A DNA stretch of 64,000 nt. Source: Proteles cristata cristata (lineage: Eukaryota; Chordata; Mammalia; Carnivora; Hyaenidae). The stretch is taken from NCBI GenBank assembly GCA_017311185.1, contig JAESUZ010003404.1, positions 124,001-188,000 on the forward strand, in the 5' to 3' direction. Both the position numbers and the translations under genes were made by a program. The notes under the pieces are model-generated. The model saw only the letters and a list, made by a program, of their open reading frames with translations, was not told where the DNA came from and made no database searches. This document shows, piece after piece, positions 11,310 to 23,300 of this stretch (the first letter of the stretch is position 1; each line of letters begins with the position of its first letter).

Positions 11310-12415
11310 TAAAAAGTAATACTGAAGACCAGCCACAGACTGGGAGAAAATATTTGCCAAAGATACATCTGGTAAAGAACTGTTATCCAAAATATACAAA
11401 GAACTCTTAAAACTCAACAATAAAATAAAGCAACCCAAATTTAAAAATGGGCCAGAGATACCTCTCCAAAGAAAATATACAGATGGCAAATAAGTACATG
11501 AAGAGATGCTATACATCGTATATCACCAGGGAAATGCAATGGAAATAACACTGAGATACTACTGCATACCTACTATCATGGCCAAAATCTAGAACACTCA
11601 ATAGAACTACAGGAGCTCGCATTCATGGCTGATGGGAATGCAAAATGGAATAGGTACTTTGGAAGATAGTTTTGTGGTCTCTTACGAAATGACATATACT
11701 CTTACAGTGGGATCCAACAATCATGCTTCTTGGTATTTATCCAGAGGAGCTGAAATTTTGTGTCCACACAAAAACCTGCACATGAATGTTTATAGCGCTT
11801 TTATCTGTAATTGCCAAAAAGTGTAAATAATCAAGATATCTTTTAGTAGGTCACTGGATGAAGTATGATGCATCCAGACAATGGAATATGATTCAGGTCT
11901 AAAAAGAAATGAGCTATCAAGCCATGAAAATACATAGAGGAACCTTAAGTGCATATTATGAAGTGAAAGAAGCCAGTCTGAAGAGGCTACCTACTAGATG
12001 ATTCCAGTTGTATGGCATGTTGGAAAAGGCAAAACTAGAGACAGAAAGATCACAGGTGCTGCGGTTTGGGGTCACGGGGGAGGATGAATAGGCAGAGTAC
12101 AGCTTTTTAGGGAAGTGAAAATATTCTATAAGATACCATAACGATGGGTTCATGTCATTTTACGTTTATCCAGATCCATAGAATGTAAAACACCAAGAGC
12201 GAACCATGGTGTAAACTGTGGGCTGTGGGTGATTATGACGTGTCCGTGCAGGCTCTTCCGTTGTGTCTGATGTATCACTCTGGTAAGGGAGGCCGGGCAT
12301 TTGTGGAGATGGAGGTATATGGGAAATCTCTGTATCTTCCCCTCAGTTTTGTTGTGAATCTAAAACTGCTGTAAAAAATGAAGTCAATAAAAAGTTAAAC
12401 CAAAAACATTAAGTC
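11310..12415 (+). mobile_element. L1MB-like LINE, 3' end of ORF2 plus 3' UTR
   Basis: It contains the diverged end of ORF2 (gactgggagaaaatatttgcc, ccaaaatatacaaagaactc, gaaatgcaatggaaataac, cagacaatggaatatgattc) with stops in every frame. The 3' UTR follows: gtaaaacaccaagagcgaac, tatgggaaatctctgtatct, ctaaaactgctgtaaaaaat. The end is A-rich at about 12380-12415. It is 5' truncated and long dead. Small frames at 11307-11516 and 11632-11826 are remnants or shadows of it. Confidence 0.85.
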
Positions 12416-12439
12416 TGATTAGCAAAAAAATTCTGAAAG

Positions 12440-12640
12440 TACTACTGATTATATATGATAATATTATATACTGATTATATACAGTGTAAGGCATATATCA
12501 GTATGTAATATATCAGTATATATTAGTAATATATAATATTATATATTGATTCTATATGTATTGCTATATATATGTTATATAATTATGTATTTTATATATA
12601 ATTATATATGTTATATATTGTAATACACATATAATCAGAC
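12440..12640. repeat. AT-rich low-complexity tract
   Basis: About 200 bp of degenerate TA/TATAT repeats with local palindromes, directly after the A-rich tail of the L1 at 11310. It may have grown from that tail region. Confidence 0.85.
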
Positions 12641-13505
12641 ATCTGTTGTTGTTGTAGTAGATGGAAAAACTTGTGAGAAAAACAAACACTATGCGGAGCC
12701 TGTAAATATTTTTGCATAACCTGTAAAGCATCCTCGGAAGTGGGTGGTAAAAAGGGTTTTAATATTTTTTTAAAAAGTAAGTATGTTATTGTTTACATCT
12801 GTATCTTTTTCCTTCCCTGTTCTCATTTAAACATTCTGGTGAAAATGTGGGCATAGTAGTTTCTAGCTTTAGAATAAATAACCATTAGGATTGAAAATAC
12901 ACACACACACATATTAGTGACATGTAAATTTCATCACTTTTATTTTCTGGTTTGGAGTACTAAATAGATAAAGTATGAGATCCTAAGATATAAGACTTCC
13001 AGGAAGTGAATGTGTCCATCAACATTTAAGAGATAGATGGAGCAGCCCACAAAGAAGTTAGAAGGAACAGAAGTGCCCGAAGAAAAACAGAAGAATGTGA
13101 TGTTATCTCTGAGCATCATCACAGTGTTGGCATAGTTAACAGTGTCCAAAGTGATGCTGTTTTAGAGAAGATTGGGAGGACATTTGGAGTTCTCACATAG
13201 AAAGGAAGGAGGAAAACTGAACAATTTCTTTCACCACTAGACATGCAAGCATTCAACCCTTTGTTAAGCCCAAATGCACACAATTAAGTTCTTTCATTTA
13301 GAGAAGCTTAATGTGAGAGTTTCCAGAATAAAAGACTTTATAATTCTGCACATGAATAATTTCTATAAAATAGTTCAGAGTACAATTCCTTCTTGTCTAT
13401 TATTTCCATCTATAAAACTATCACTTAAAAAAACATTGTTGATCAAAACCAAACCCTGTGCAAATCCTTACCCACTATATCATGTTACCTCCTCTGAATG
13501 AAATT
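12641..13505. other. Unrecognised AT-rich sequence
   Basis: A short (CA)n run at about 12898-12912 is the only simple repeat. No exon or family recognised. Confidence 0.4.
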
Positions 13506-13509
13506 CAAG

Positions 13510-13700
13510 AGTTTGGGTTTGAAGCCAGTTGGAATTCCATCAATCGCACTTATTAGCTATGTAACATTGGGCGAGTTATTTAACCACTATGAGCTTCAGT
13601 TTCCTCTCTCTTAAGTGGAAATGATAGGGTTGTTTTGAGGATATGTCAGATAATTCATGTAGTAAGTGCTTAATGAGTTAGAATAATATGAAGGCTCTCA
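13510..13700 (+). mobile_element. MIR SINE
   Basis: Blocks ttagctatgtaacattggg, cgagttatttaacca, cagtttcctctctcttaag, agggttgttttgaggata and gtaagtgcttaatgag are in MIR order. Confidence 0.85.
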
Positions 13701-14845
13701 TAACGTGTTTTAAAATGTCATTCTTTTGGCTTTTGTAATTTTCCCTCTTAACACATATATCCAGGTCTTTGGTGTTTGAAAATACCTTGTAGCTAACCTA
13801 TGCTCTGATTTACATGCACTTATTTATAACTGCTATTAGTGCAAATGATATGACCTCTCCTTGACGAAGTTGAGCCCTACCCCTTTGCAGAACTTCTTTT
13901 ATTGTTTTGCCGTCAGCACTTGAGTGGTAGCTGGCTCCTTGTAACCTGACCCACTCATGAATTGTGTTAAGCTTTGCTGCACTTCCTTCTCAACAGTGTG
14001 GCCACCTTGTTTCCAGGATTTTGTTTTTAGTGCCTTTGTCTAGGAACTTAAATCTGTAGCTCATTTTACATACTTTTCAGAAATGTTTTTGGTATGAAGA
14101 ACTCACCGGTCTCATTAGTCTTGGAGGCAAATGCCGACATTCTCAAGGAGAGAAGGGAACCAGAGAAGGACAGATTTAGACACAATAAACCAGTGACAAG
14201 AAGGTGGTTCTTTGGGGACAATTTTTATGGACAAGTCACATCAGTGTAATTTGTCTCATACACCCCTCATTTCAACTGGTAGGGCTTCCGGTTAAATAAA
14301 GAGGCACAGTGTGATACAAGAAATAGATACGTCCCCACCAGCTTCTAAGTTTAGGTGCTGAGGATGAACCAGCCAAGTTGTAAGGATGAATCACATCTTC
14401 AAAGGAAGCTGAAATAGCAAAGGGAGGAAAGGCTGGGATCCATGAGGTGTAAGTGGAAACCCACCTCCAGGAACCTGGGAGAACACTGGGGAAGGAAGAA
14501 GGTCTGAGGCTCTCTCAAGAGCCTGCTGGACTGGAGGTTAGTGTCTTTTAGTCAGAAATTAAATGGATGCTAGAACTATGGATGCATGACGATGAGAGGA
14601 TGGAGCTCTCAGTTCCCCGGACCTAATGCTGTGCAGGAGGGACTAAAGATACCGGGCTGACCAGAAGGCAAATCACGTTTTCACTGCCTATGTTATTGCT
14701 TTTAATTCAGAAAAACTATTTTTACATGCAAGTCAATCTTTTTATTCTTGCAGACAACTCTTCATCTTCTAAAAAGAGCTGGAACAGACTCTCATTTTTA
14801 ACCAGTTTGTTTAAAAGTCTTCTGAGCTGTTTGAGATTTTGTTTT
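13701..14845. other. Unrecognised sequence
   Basis: No gene or repeat family recognised in about 1.1 kb. Confidence 0.4.
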
Positions 14846-14860
14846 AAAAAGTAGAGCATT

Positions 14861-15060
14861 GGGGCGCCTGGGGGCCTCAATCAGTTAAGCCTCTGACTTC
14901 AGCTCAGGTCACGATCTCACGGTTTGTGGGTTAGAGCTCCGCAGTGGGCTCTTTGCTGTCAGCGTGGAGGCTGCTTCAGATTCTCCGTCTCTGTCTCTCT
15001 CTGCTCCTCCCCCACTTACTCGGTCTCAAAAATAAACATATAAAAAATTTTAAAAATAAA
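14861..15060 (+). mobile_element. CAN-SINE
   Basis: Head ggggcgcctgggggcctcaa, box aggtcacgatctcacgg, CT-rich part and tail caaaaataaacatataaaaa. Imperfect TSD: gtagagcatt at 14851-14860 and gtagcacatt at 15063-15072. Confidence 0.95.
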
Positions 15061-15118
15061 ATGTAGCACATTAAAGGTACCTAATGGCGATATGGATTGT
15101 TAGTAAAGTATAAAATAT

Positions 15119-15248
15119 AAGCAGCTGACTCTTGATTTCAACTCAAGAGGTCATGATTTCACAGTTCATGAGTTCAAGCTCCCACTGTGCTGACAGCATG
15201 AAGCCTGTTTGGGACTCTCTCTTTCTTTCTCTGCCTCTCTCTCTCTCA
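15119..15248 (+). mobile_element. CAN-SINE, 5'-truncated, older type
   Basis: It starts inside the element at gcagctgactcttgatttca, then aggtcatgatttcacag and the CT-rich block. The tRNA-like head is missing. The tail has expanded into the AAAAT microsatellite that follows. Confidence 0.88.
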
Positions 15249-15391
15249 AAATATAAAATAAAATAAAATAAAATAAAATAAAATATAAAATAAAATAAAA
15301 TAAAATAAAATAATAAAATATAAATAAAATAAATAAAATAAAATAAAATATAAAATAAAATAAAATAAATAAAATAAAATAAAATAAAATA
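15249..15391. repeat. (AAAAT)n microsatellite grown from a SINE tail
   Basis: About 140 bp of pentanucleotide aaaat units with occasional aaat/aataa interruptions, starting exactly at the 3' end of the SINE at 15119. The minus frame 15246-15473 is a product of this repeat. Confidence 0.95.
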
Positions 15392-16880
15392 GTGAATGTG
15401 AAAATTCCTTAAAACTAACTTGTGTCAGAAACCCTAGCCAAAATGGGGCTACCAGGCCCTGTTCTTGAAACAACTTCTAGTAAAAGAAAAAAATATTTCT
15501 CTTCTGTTATCCCTTTTTTTCCAAGAAGAAGCAAAAAACGACTGAATGAATTAGGGATGATTAGAGGTGGCTGATGAGGACCGAGTCCAAAGGTATGTTG
15601 GGGTTATCAACTTAAACGGCATTTAACGCTCTCCCATTGCTCCTGGTATCACCAACTCCTTAGACCTTGGGTAGCAGCTCCTGTTCTTAGTTATCTGAAG
15701 GGCAAGAAAACCCGAAGACAGCTACAAAGAAGTGTCCAAGCCACATCATCTAAAACATAGAGCTGTGATCATAAATACAAACACAGTCAAGGACTCCCCA
15801 AACCCTGGCATTTCTGGAAATAGGCATGTGCAGGTGCCAGGCCGGGCGCTGGGCCTGGGGGTGACAGCCAGACTGGCCACTCTGCGGGCAGTCCGTTCTG
15901 TCAGGCTCCACGAACATGAGTCTTGCTTCGGGATAAGAATTCCTTCATGGGCTCCGGGCAAGCTCCCGGAGCTATCTCACGGGCTGACCTGGGAAACCCA
16001 CACCAAGCAGCAGAGGGCACCGGAGGTGGGTCGGGTTTAAACCTTCAGTTATCTTGCTCCAATCTCCACCTCGCTCTGGAAAGGAGGCAAAGAGCTCCTC
16101 GGCTTTGCAAAGCAGAGAGATAGTTATCCAAGGAAACACAAAGCCAAGGTCAGTTTAGATTCAGAGAGTCGCTGCACCAAAGATTCCATAAACCTCGCCC
16201 TGCAGAAATGAGGGAGGCGGTTCTGGGTCAAGTCAGTTCTTAACACATGTGCAAAATGGACCACCCAGGAGGTGGTCCTTCCTGAGCAAAATGGCTGCCT
16301 TCTTCTTTCCTGCCACTGCAGCTCTGGGCCCAGGAGCAAGCTGATGACAGCAGTCTAAGGGCACAAAGGACCCGTCCTGTTCATCGTGGGCATAAGATAG
16401 CAGATTTCAGGAAAGAACGCTGTTAGATCCAAAGCTTTCACCAGTGGCTCTTACATGCAAGTACTTCCAATGGAGAGGATTTAACAAAACAGTCGACTCA
16501 CTAATGCATCGTTTTCATCTGTATTCTTTCACATTTGTCCAGTGTGACAGCTTCAAGCAGAGATGCCCTGGGGATTTCTTGGAATAATTCATAAGCAAGC
16601 GGACTTGCTGTTTGATCACTACTCCTGAAGTCCCCCAATGCAACCCTCTCTTTCCATTTACACACCGAGTATTGTTTATTCTTTCTGACTATGGTATGAC
16701 TTGCCTTTTCAGCTCTCTCCCCCAAATTACAGAAAGTTTAGCTGGAGGCTTTAACATCTATTAAAACACAGGGGCTCCTTCAGGTAGTAATATACTTGAT
16801 TACTGCTTTTACTTAGGACGTGAAGTTTATTGTCCTATCAGCTGGGCCCCAAACAAGCCCAACCAAGTTCACCAGTTTGC
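15392..16880. other. Unrecognised sequence with a GC-richer core
   Basis: The part at about 15820-16340 is GC-richer, with several CpGs (gccgggcgctgggcc, gctccgggcaagctccc) and a palindromic E-box-like cacatgtg near 16245. Overlapping frames on both strands (15732-16040, 15746-15961, 16124-16339) have no domain. It could be a regulatory element; nothing decides it. Confidence 0.35.
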
Positions 16881-16940
16881 AGACTGCAGACTAAATCTGG
16901 CTTGCAGATATTTTATTTGGCTGGCTCCATGATTTTTTGT
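16881..16940. mobile_element. Possible hAT-type DNA transposon fossil, short
   Basis: gcagactaaatctggcttgc followed by attttatttggctgg recalls the interior of a common mammalian hAT-like element. Only about 50 bp match, so this is weak. A GTTTT-rich run follows at about 16935-16975. Confidence 0.3.
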
Positions 16941-17104
16941 TTTGTTTTGTCTTGGTTTTGTTTGGTTTTGCTTTGTAATTGAATTTGAATGACTTTTGGC
17001 AGGAGAGTCTCAAATTCCATAGACCCCACCCCTCCCTATTGCATTGAAGCTTACAGACACTGGGGTTTGTGATGATTGCCCAATATAGTAAATGGTGATA
17101 GGAG

Positions 17105-17299
17105 GTGCCCATGTCTCATTCCCAATCTCATGATAAAAGCTTTCAATATTTCACCTTTAAATTTGTTAAGATTCTTTTTTGGTTTGTACTTCTACTATTT
17201 GTCGGTGGGTTGTTTGGTGTTTTTTTTTTTTTTTTTTTGAGATTATCAGATAAGAAGACCTTTCTACTTCTGTGTACTATAAGTCAAATCATAAATTTT
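17105..17299 (-). mobile_element. L1 ORF2 fragment, antisense, left of a SINE
   Basis: The plus strand gives the complement of ORF2 (cataaattttatcaggtgct continuing past the SINE into tgagatgactgtatt). A poly-T run lies at 17221-17239. It is contiguous with the piece at 17536 once the SINE and its TSD are set aside. Confidence 0.6.
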
Positions 17300-17315
17300 A
17301 TCAGGTGCTTTTTCT

Positions 17316-17535
17316 TTCTTTTTTTTTTTTTAAATGTTTTATTTATTTCTAGAGAGAGAGAGACAGCGTGAGCAGGGGAGGGTCAGAGAGAGAGGGAGTC
17401 ACAGACTGAAACAGGCTCCAGGCTCTGAACTGGCAGTCAGCACAGAGCCCGACGCGGGGCTCAAACCCACGAACTGCGAGATCATGACCTAAGCGAAAGT
17501 CGGACGCTCAACCGACTAAGTCACCCAGGCGCCCC
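17316..17535 (-). mobile_element. CAN-SINE, recent copy
   Basis: Full length on the minus strand, ending with cacccaggcgcccc (complement of the head). A perfect 16-bp TSD, atcaggtgctttttct, lies at 17300-17315 and 17536-17551. It shares the ctaagcgaaagtcggacgct variant with the copy at 22377 and, in complement, with 1725. The perfect TSD and clean sequence suggest a young insertion. Confidence 0.98.
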
Positions 17536-17870
17536 ATCAGGTGCTTTTTCTGCCTGTACTGAGATGACTGTATTATTTTTCTCCCCTTTTCCTGTTAATT
17601 GCTAAACTACTTTGCTTATCAAATGTCAACGGAACATTATATTTTCAGAATAACTCCATCTTGGTTATGCTGTAGTATCCTTCTTATACAGAGCTTGATT
17701 AGGTTTGCAATCATTTTGTTTAGAATTGTTGCCTAACTTGAAGAGAAAGCTTAGTTTTAAATTTTCGTTTTCAGAAAAGGAAAGATCTTTGGTTACAGAG
17801 GTCTAGGAAATGCTCGTTCATTACAGAAGTTGGGAGAGGTTCCTCTTCTCTATTCTCAGGAAGAGCTTGA
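17536..17870 (-). mobile_element. L1 ORF2 fragment, antisense, middle piece
   Basis: Blocks ctgtactgagatgactgt, cttggttatgctgtagtatc and attaggtttgcaatcatttt follow the complement of ORF2. All frames are broken. Confidence 0.65.
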
Positions 17871-18063
17871 GCCAGGGTGGCTCAGTTGGTTAAGCATCTG
17901 AGTCTTGGTTTTGACTCAGGTCATGATCTCATGGTTCATGTGATTGAGTCCCGCATCAGGCTCTCTGCTGCCTGCCAGAGCCAGCTTGGGATTTTCTCTC
18001 TCTCCCCATCCTGTGCCCTTGCTCTCTCTCTTTCTCTCAAAATCAACAAACTTAACAAAATTA
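17871..18063 (+). mobile_element. CAN-SINE, older copy inserted in an L1
   Basis: gccagggtggctcagttggt then the older-type ctgagtcttggttttgactc body and the aggtcatgatctcatgg box. The first head bases are lost. L1 ORF2 complement flanks both sides. Confidence 0.92.
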
Positions 18064-18065
18064 AT

Positions 18066-18320
18066 TGATTTAAATGAAATCTCAAGTTAATTGCCTAGGG
18101 TTCTAAATAATAACCTCTTCTTACCTTCTTAATGTCTGCATGATTTCTAATGATGTCTCCTTTTTCATTTCTGATATTGGTATTTCGAGCCTTTCTCTAT
18201 TTTTCATCAGTCCTGCTAGGAGTGGATCGATTTTATTAATCTTGGAATTACCTTTTGGCTTTATTTTCTCTATTTGTTTGCTTTTTAATTTACTTTTAAT
18301 TTATAATGACTCAGATATGA
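18066..18320 (-). mobile_element. L1 ORF2 fragment, antisense, right piece
   Basis: tctaatgatgtctccttttt, catttctgatattggtattt and tttattaatcttggaatta are the complement of a conserved ORF2 stretch that lies 5' of the pieces at 17105-17870. The order confirms a single minus-strand L1 across 17.1-18.3 kb. Confidence 0.72.
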
Positions 18321-21285
18321 CTGCACCATAACATAACTGCATCCAGAGGTGCAGCTATGTGCAGAATCATCCGGAATGTAACACAAACAGACTCTGGCCA
18401 TCCAGGTTTGTTGTGTCGGGTCGCCTCAGAACCCTGCGCGGCTTTGCTGTCAGCGATGTGGTTGGTCTCCTGCGACAGGGAGCGGTTTGTGGAATCATTC
18501 CAGTGAAACCAAATACAATCTTCTCTCCAGTTACAGTTTTTACCGGAAGAATCTATGTATATTAAAACGGTACAGAAATACTTTGTGTTAATATAAAGGA
18601 AGGTAGGCTCTAGGTAGATTTTTCATCTATGTAAATTTCCAGTGACACAAGGTGAAGGTTGTGCAGGATGTGGTACAGTTATTTGATTGTAGGACACCTT
18701 CTATCCCTGACCCATCTCACTGAATGTCCACGGCATTTCCCAACCTGTGTGACAAAAGGGAAATAAAAGCCTCCTAAAGTTTCCAAAATGTCCTTGGGAG
18801 ACTCTACCATCCCACTGAGGTATAAGCACTGTTACAGGGGAAACCACATGGCAGATTATCCTCACTTTTTCATCATCAGAAATGGACCTGTCTTTAACTC
18901 CTCTGTCTCCACTAAAATTCAGGGTTGACTACTTGGCTCCCCTTTGCTCTTCCTCTTGGACGAGCTGTGGCTCCCCAGGGCCTGTCCTAATCGAGACTTC
19001 CTCTAGGCTGTCTCCAGTTCACTCCTCCTACATAATAGTGCTCACTGACCACCGCTACAACGATGCCAGTGTTAAGATCGGCTCCCAGGCTGAGTGGCAG
19101 CCTGGATCTCAGTCTCTGTAAAACCCCGTGGGAACCCTTCCACCCCTCTTCTTCACCTGGGTCATCCTGGATGGACCTGCAGTGTAGCCTGAGCCCTGCG
19201 TTCCAGCAGGTGATTACCTCGGCCTCAAGCTGCCTCCCAGAGGATTTTCTAGATCCCTAAATGGCATCAGCGCTGAGTGGAGGCACAGAGGTCCCGACTG
19301 GGTTTGGAACACCAAGTTCATTACATATTTTAGGGGCTGTGCCTAGATTATTTGTCTGTTTCAAAACCCTTCACGCATGCCTTTACCTAGTTCTACTTCT
19401 GCCTCTTTGGGCCCTTAACTACCTTTCTTGAGCCACCATGATGTTGTGGGTCGATGACAAAACTGTCATTCTCTGTGCTGGTAGCAAGTTCTAGGATGAT
19501 GTTAAGCCATCAAGTTACAGGGGCTGCAGCTCATGGCACCGTAGCTAACTGGGATTTCTCCCACTGCGGGTCCCTCGCCACCCCCCACCCCACCTCCTCC
19601 TTCAAGCACACCTACCCAGGTGACACATAGGATCTCTTCTGACCTTTGACACAAGTCACTGCTAGAGGTGAGGCCGGCAGGAGCAGGTGTGACCAGTGTC
19701 TCTGCTGCAAGGGCTACTCAGTGACTGACGTGACTTGTCAAGACTCCTCATCCTGTTAAAACTCCTACCAGTGGTGCCCCAGAGACCCGGAGACTCCCAT
19801 AGCCAAGCTGCCTATGTCCCCAGCTGCTCACAGTGCGCTGCCCAGTCAGGACTGAAAGGGACCCTGGCCTTTGTAAGAGGACTGATGTTTTGTTTTGTTT
19901 TGTTTTAGTTATGTGTCTTTCTTTGCTCCCATGACCCAGCGGTAGTTGTCAGAGGGACAGATGTCATCCATGTTAACACAGCTAACAAATGGTCAGCAAA
20001 TGGTGGGTCAGACTCTCCTTGAGTGTCGATGTGCTATATAACACGGCAGCCCAGAGCTGGGAAAAGTGTTTTTCCAAGAAGGATCCTCTTTATCTCAGCA
20101 GCTGTCCTGATACCAGGTCTGGATGGCACTGACATTGGCATCAACCTTGTTCATGTGTGTTTCTGCATTTCCGTACTCTGCTGATTTTCCGGTATCTTGA
20201 CATCCTTGTCTACTCTGGGATTCTTCCTTTACCTCCTCACTTGCCGGGACTGGCACTGTTTTATTCCACCAAATGTAGATGAATCAAAACCACAAGCAGA
20301 GATGCTCACGTGAGCAGCCTGTTCAGAATTTGGTGTCATTCTGATTTGGGCCACAAGCTGACTCCTTTTACACGGGGGATTCCTTCTGAATTAGGTGCCT
20401 GAGGAAGGTAGGGCAAACAATGTATTATAACATGAGAACATGTGTACAATAGATTCTGGAGGTCATCTGTGTATATGAGTTACTTAGACATCCACTAAGA
20501 CTTTTCTTTGTAAATATTTTCTTTATAGTTAGTCACTAAAAATTACAGAGCTTCAGTCACCCAAAATGTATTTCTTATGCATACTCACTGAAACCAGAAA
20601 TGTAACCTGATTCTGAAATTGAAACAAGACATTTTATTCTGGTTTTCTTCATGGGAAATGACTGACTTTGGTAGAGTAGAAATAGAAAGTTAGAAGCATA
20701 TGAATAAGAACCAAAGATATATAATGCACAAAGCATCCATTACAATGTTGGATGAATCGCATTTAATAGATACCACTTAAAATGGCTGAAGGGTTCATCG
20801 GCTTCGTGAAAAACTAAGCTATATCTGAGTTGGACTTTTGGCTGCTGAAAAGCTTGCTAAAATATCTGGTCAAATGGACTCACTCTTAAACACAGAGATG
20901 ATTTCAGATGCTCCTGTGAAGCCCAATGAAGACCACATGTCTTTGTCTATTCCCTAGCTTGGTCACCAATGGCTACATCATGTATTTGAGGAAACATTTT
21001 CTCATTTAACAGGAAACCTGTTCAAGAGGGATTATGGACATATATATACATTTTTTTTACATCAACCTTCTATGGCCTTTCCCATTAGTAATGCTGTGAA
21101 AGTCAGTTATAGAAATAAAGTCTGCCATGGGAAGTAAATAAAGGACTACTTCTCATGAGGAGCACAAGCTGGAATATTAGGAAGTCAAATTTATACCATG
21201 CTAAGGTATCACTTGTGGGAATTTTCACACATCATATTTCCTTTGTATAAAGAAATATATTCAAGCACATTTGAAAGAGAAAAAA
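18321..21285. other. Long unrecognised stretch (about 3 kb)
   Basis: A TTTTG run at about 19888-19908 is the only simple repeat. Plus frames at 18882-19121 and 19063-19260 lie in a GC-richer part without domains or splice support. No SINE and no L1 is visible. Confidence 0.4.
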
Positions 21286-21289
21286 ACCA

Positions 21290-21640
21290 ACAGAAACAGA
21301 TATGCAACAGAAAATTGGTTAAGTAAAAGAGTCTTCAGATAATACAATACCCTATTATCACGCTTCTTAATGTAGATCTTTACCAAATGTCACAGAAAAT
21401 ATTCATAAAAGAATATCAAACAGAAAAATAAGTTACGGAACAAACATAAATGGCTGATCAAGTTTTTTATAAAATAGATTTATATTTATGTTCATATAAA
21501 ATCTAGATAGAGATACATCAATATGCAATAATAATGGGGATTATCTCTGAATGGTAGGGCTTTAGACTATTTTGTTTTTCTTTACGACTTCTAATTTTTC
21601 TGCAATGGACTGGGATTAATTCTGTAATAAGTTTGGTGAA
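21290..21640 (+). mobile_element. Ancient L1M-like 3' end, sense
   Basis: gaaaattggttaagtaaaag, ggggattatctctgaatgg and cttctaatttttctgcaatg are in the order of the old L1M 3' end. Strongly diverged. Confidence 0.4.
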
Positions 21641-21811
21641 ACATACTAGAAACACTAGAAAGAATGATATTTCCCATTGTCCCCACTTCTAGTCAATTAA
21701 GTGACTGGGAAGGATACAAGCAGGTCCACAGAGTTGTATAGTGGCTTCGTGGTCTCTTACGGTCTCCTGAGCTGTCAGCTCCCTTGCTTCCTACCTCTTC
21801 TGTCCTGCCTT

Positions 21812-22016
21812 AATATTTTAAGTTTTTAATGTTTATTTATTTTGAGAGAGAGATAGAGTGCAAGTAGGGATGGTGCAGAGAGGGAGACAGAATCCGAAGC
21901 AGGCTGTAGGCTCCGAGCTGTCAGCACAGAGCCCGATGCAGGGCTCAAACTCAAGACCCACAAGATCATGACCTGAGCCAAAGTCAGATGCTTAACTGAA
22001 TGAGCCACCCAGAGGG
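21812..22016 (-). mobile_element. CAN-SINE
   Basis: Minus-strand copy: tttaatgtttatttattttg tail complement, CT region as gagagag, then agatcatgacctgagcc and gagccacccag. The outermost head bases have decayed. No clear TSD. Confidence 0.94.
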
Positions 22017-22362
22017 ATTGATGGAAAACTCTCATTGGCCTTAGCTTTTACCGTGAGTGAAATGGGCTCATTTTATCATGTATTTCAAATGAAATTTGCA
22101 ATATAGATATGGCTGGTTAGAAGCATGTCATCAGGTTATGTGCATTAAGATTACATCAAAATGGCTTATACATTTTAATTACTTACTGATGTTTTAATTG
22201 CAAAAGACAAGGAACCCAGAAGAGAGACCATCTTCTAGTTCAAACTATAAATGACTAAAGTATGGCATATTCAATATTCTGTGTTTATTCGGACTGTGTT
22301 TTCTCTAAGAGCGTATCTACTACACTTACTCTTGCATCTTTTAGTATGAGTAAAATTATCAG
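22017..22362. other. Unrecognised sequence
   Basis: About 350 bp between two SINEs with nothing recognised. Confidence 0.4.
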
Positions 22363-22376
22363 GGATTAAAGTATTT

Positions 22377-22586
22377 TTTTAAATGTTTTATTTATTTCTA
22401 GGAGAGAGAGAGACAGCGTGAGCAGGGGTGGGTCAGAGAGAGAGGGAGTCACAGACTGATACAGGCTCCAGGCTCTGAGCTGGCAGTCAGCACAGAGCCC
22501 AACACGGGGCTCGAACCCATGAACCGCGAGATCATGACCTAAGCGAAAGTTGGACGCTTAACCGACTAAGCCACCCAGGCGCCCCA
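22377..22586 (-). mobile_element. CAN-SINE, recent copy
   Basis: Full length; near-identical by eye to the copy at 17316, including the ctaagcgaaagt variant and the ggcagtcagcacagagcc block. TSD ggattaaagtattt at 22363-22376 and 22587-22600, perfect over 14 bp. Confidence 0.98.
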
Positions 22587-22944
22587 GGATTAAAGTATTT
22601 CTAATAACCACTACTTGAGTCTTTCTGACACATTATGATATAAACAGTGTTTCACTGTTAATAAAAATTGTTCTACCATAAGAGAAAATTGGTCTATAAT
22701 AAGTAACCTATAATCTATTGACTTGTTTTAGGTTTGTCTTCAAAAGAGATCGAGCTGATAGGCTAAGTGAGCACCTAGTAGTGGTGTTTACATAAGGAGA
22801 AAGATGTCTAATACTCACTCAAACATGGCTTTATTCAAAGGCAAGAGGCAGAAATTGCTGCTCCTGAGAAAGCAAATGTGAAAATGTCAGTTCTTTCATA
22901 TATCGAATGTATACTCTGGGGCGGGTGCCTTAGGTATTATCTGG

Positions 22945-23157
22945 GGTTTTTTATGTTTTTTTTTTAAGATGTCATTTTATTTTTGAGAGAGAGAGCACAA
23001 GTCAGAGAGGGGCAGAGGGAGAGGAAGAGAGAAGCTCAAGCAGGCTCCTTGCTGAACATGGAGCCCAATGCAGGGCTCGATCTCACAACTGTGAGATCAT
23101 GACCTGAGCCAAAATCAGGAGTCAGATGCTTAACTGACTGAGCCCCCCAGGCACCCT
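22945..23157 (-). mobile_element. CAN-SINE, older copy inserted in a MIR-like sequence
   Basis: Complement of the older SINE body (gagccaaaatcaggagtcag) with head complement gagccccccaggcaccc. TSD gccttaggtatt at 22927-22938 and gccataggtatt at 23158-23169 (one mismatch). Confidence 0.95.
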
Positions 23158-23164
23158 GCCATAG

Positions 23165-23300
23165 GTATTCTCTTTAAACCTCATTACAATCCTGTTTTTG
23201 TAAATGAGGGAACTAAAGCATAGCCCTGGCCTAACCTAACAAGGTGAGAAATGGCAGTTAGATTTTACATGATTTCAGTTTGATTTCAAAGTCCTGTCTT
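23165..23300 (-). mobile_element. MIR-like fragment, antisense
   Basis: taggtattctctttaaacct, tgtaaatgagggaactaaag and aaggtgagaaatggcagtta follow the complement of MIR. The SINE at 22945 lies just beside it. Diverged, so moderate to low confidence. Confidence 0.42.
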
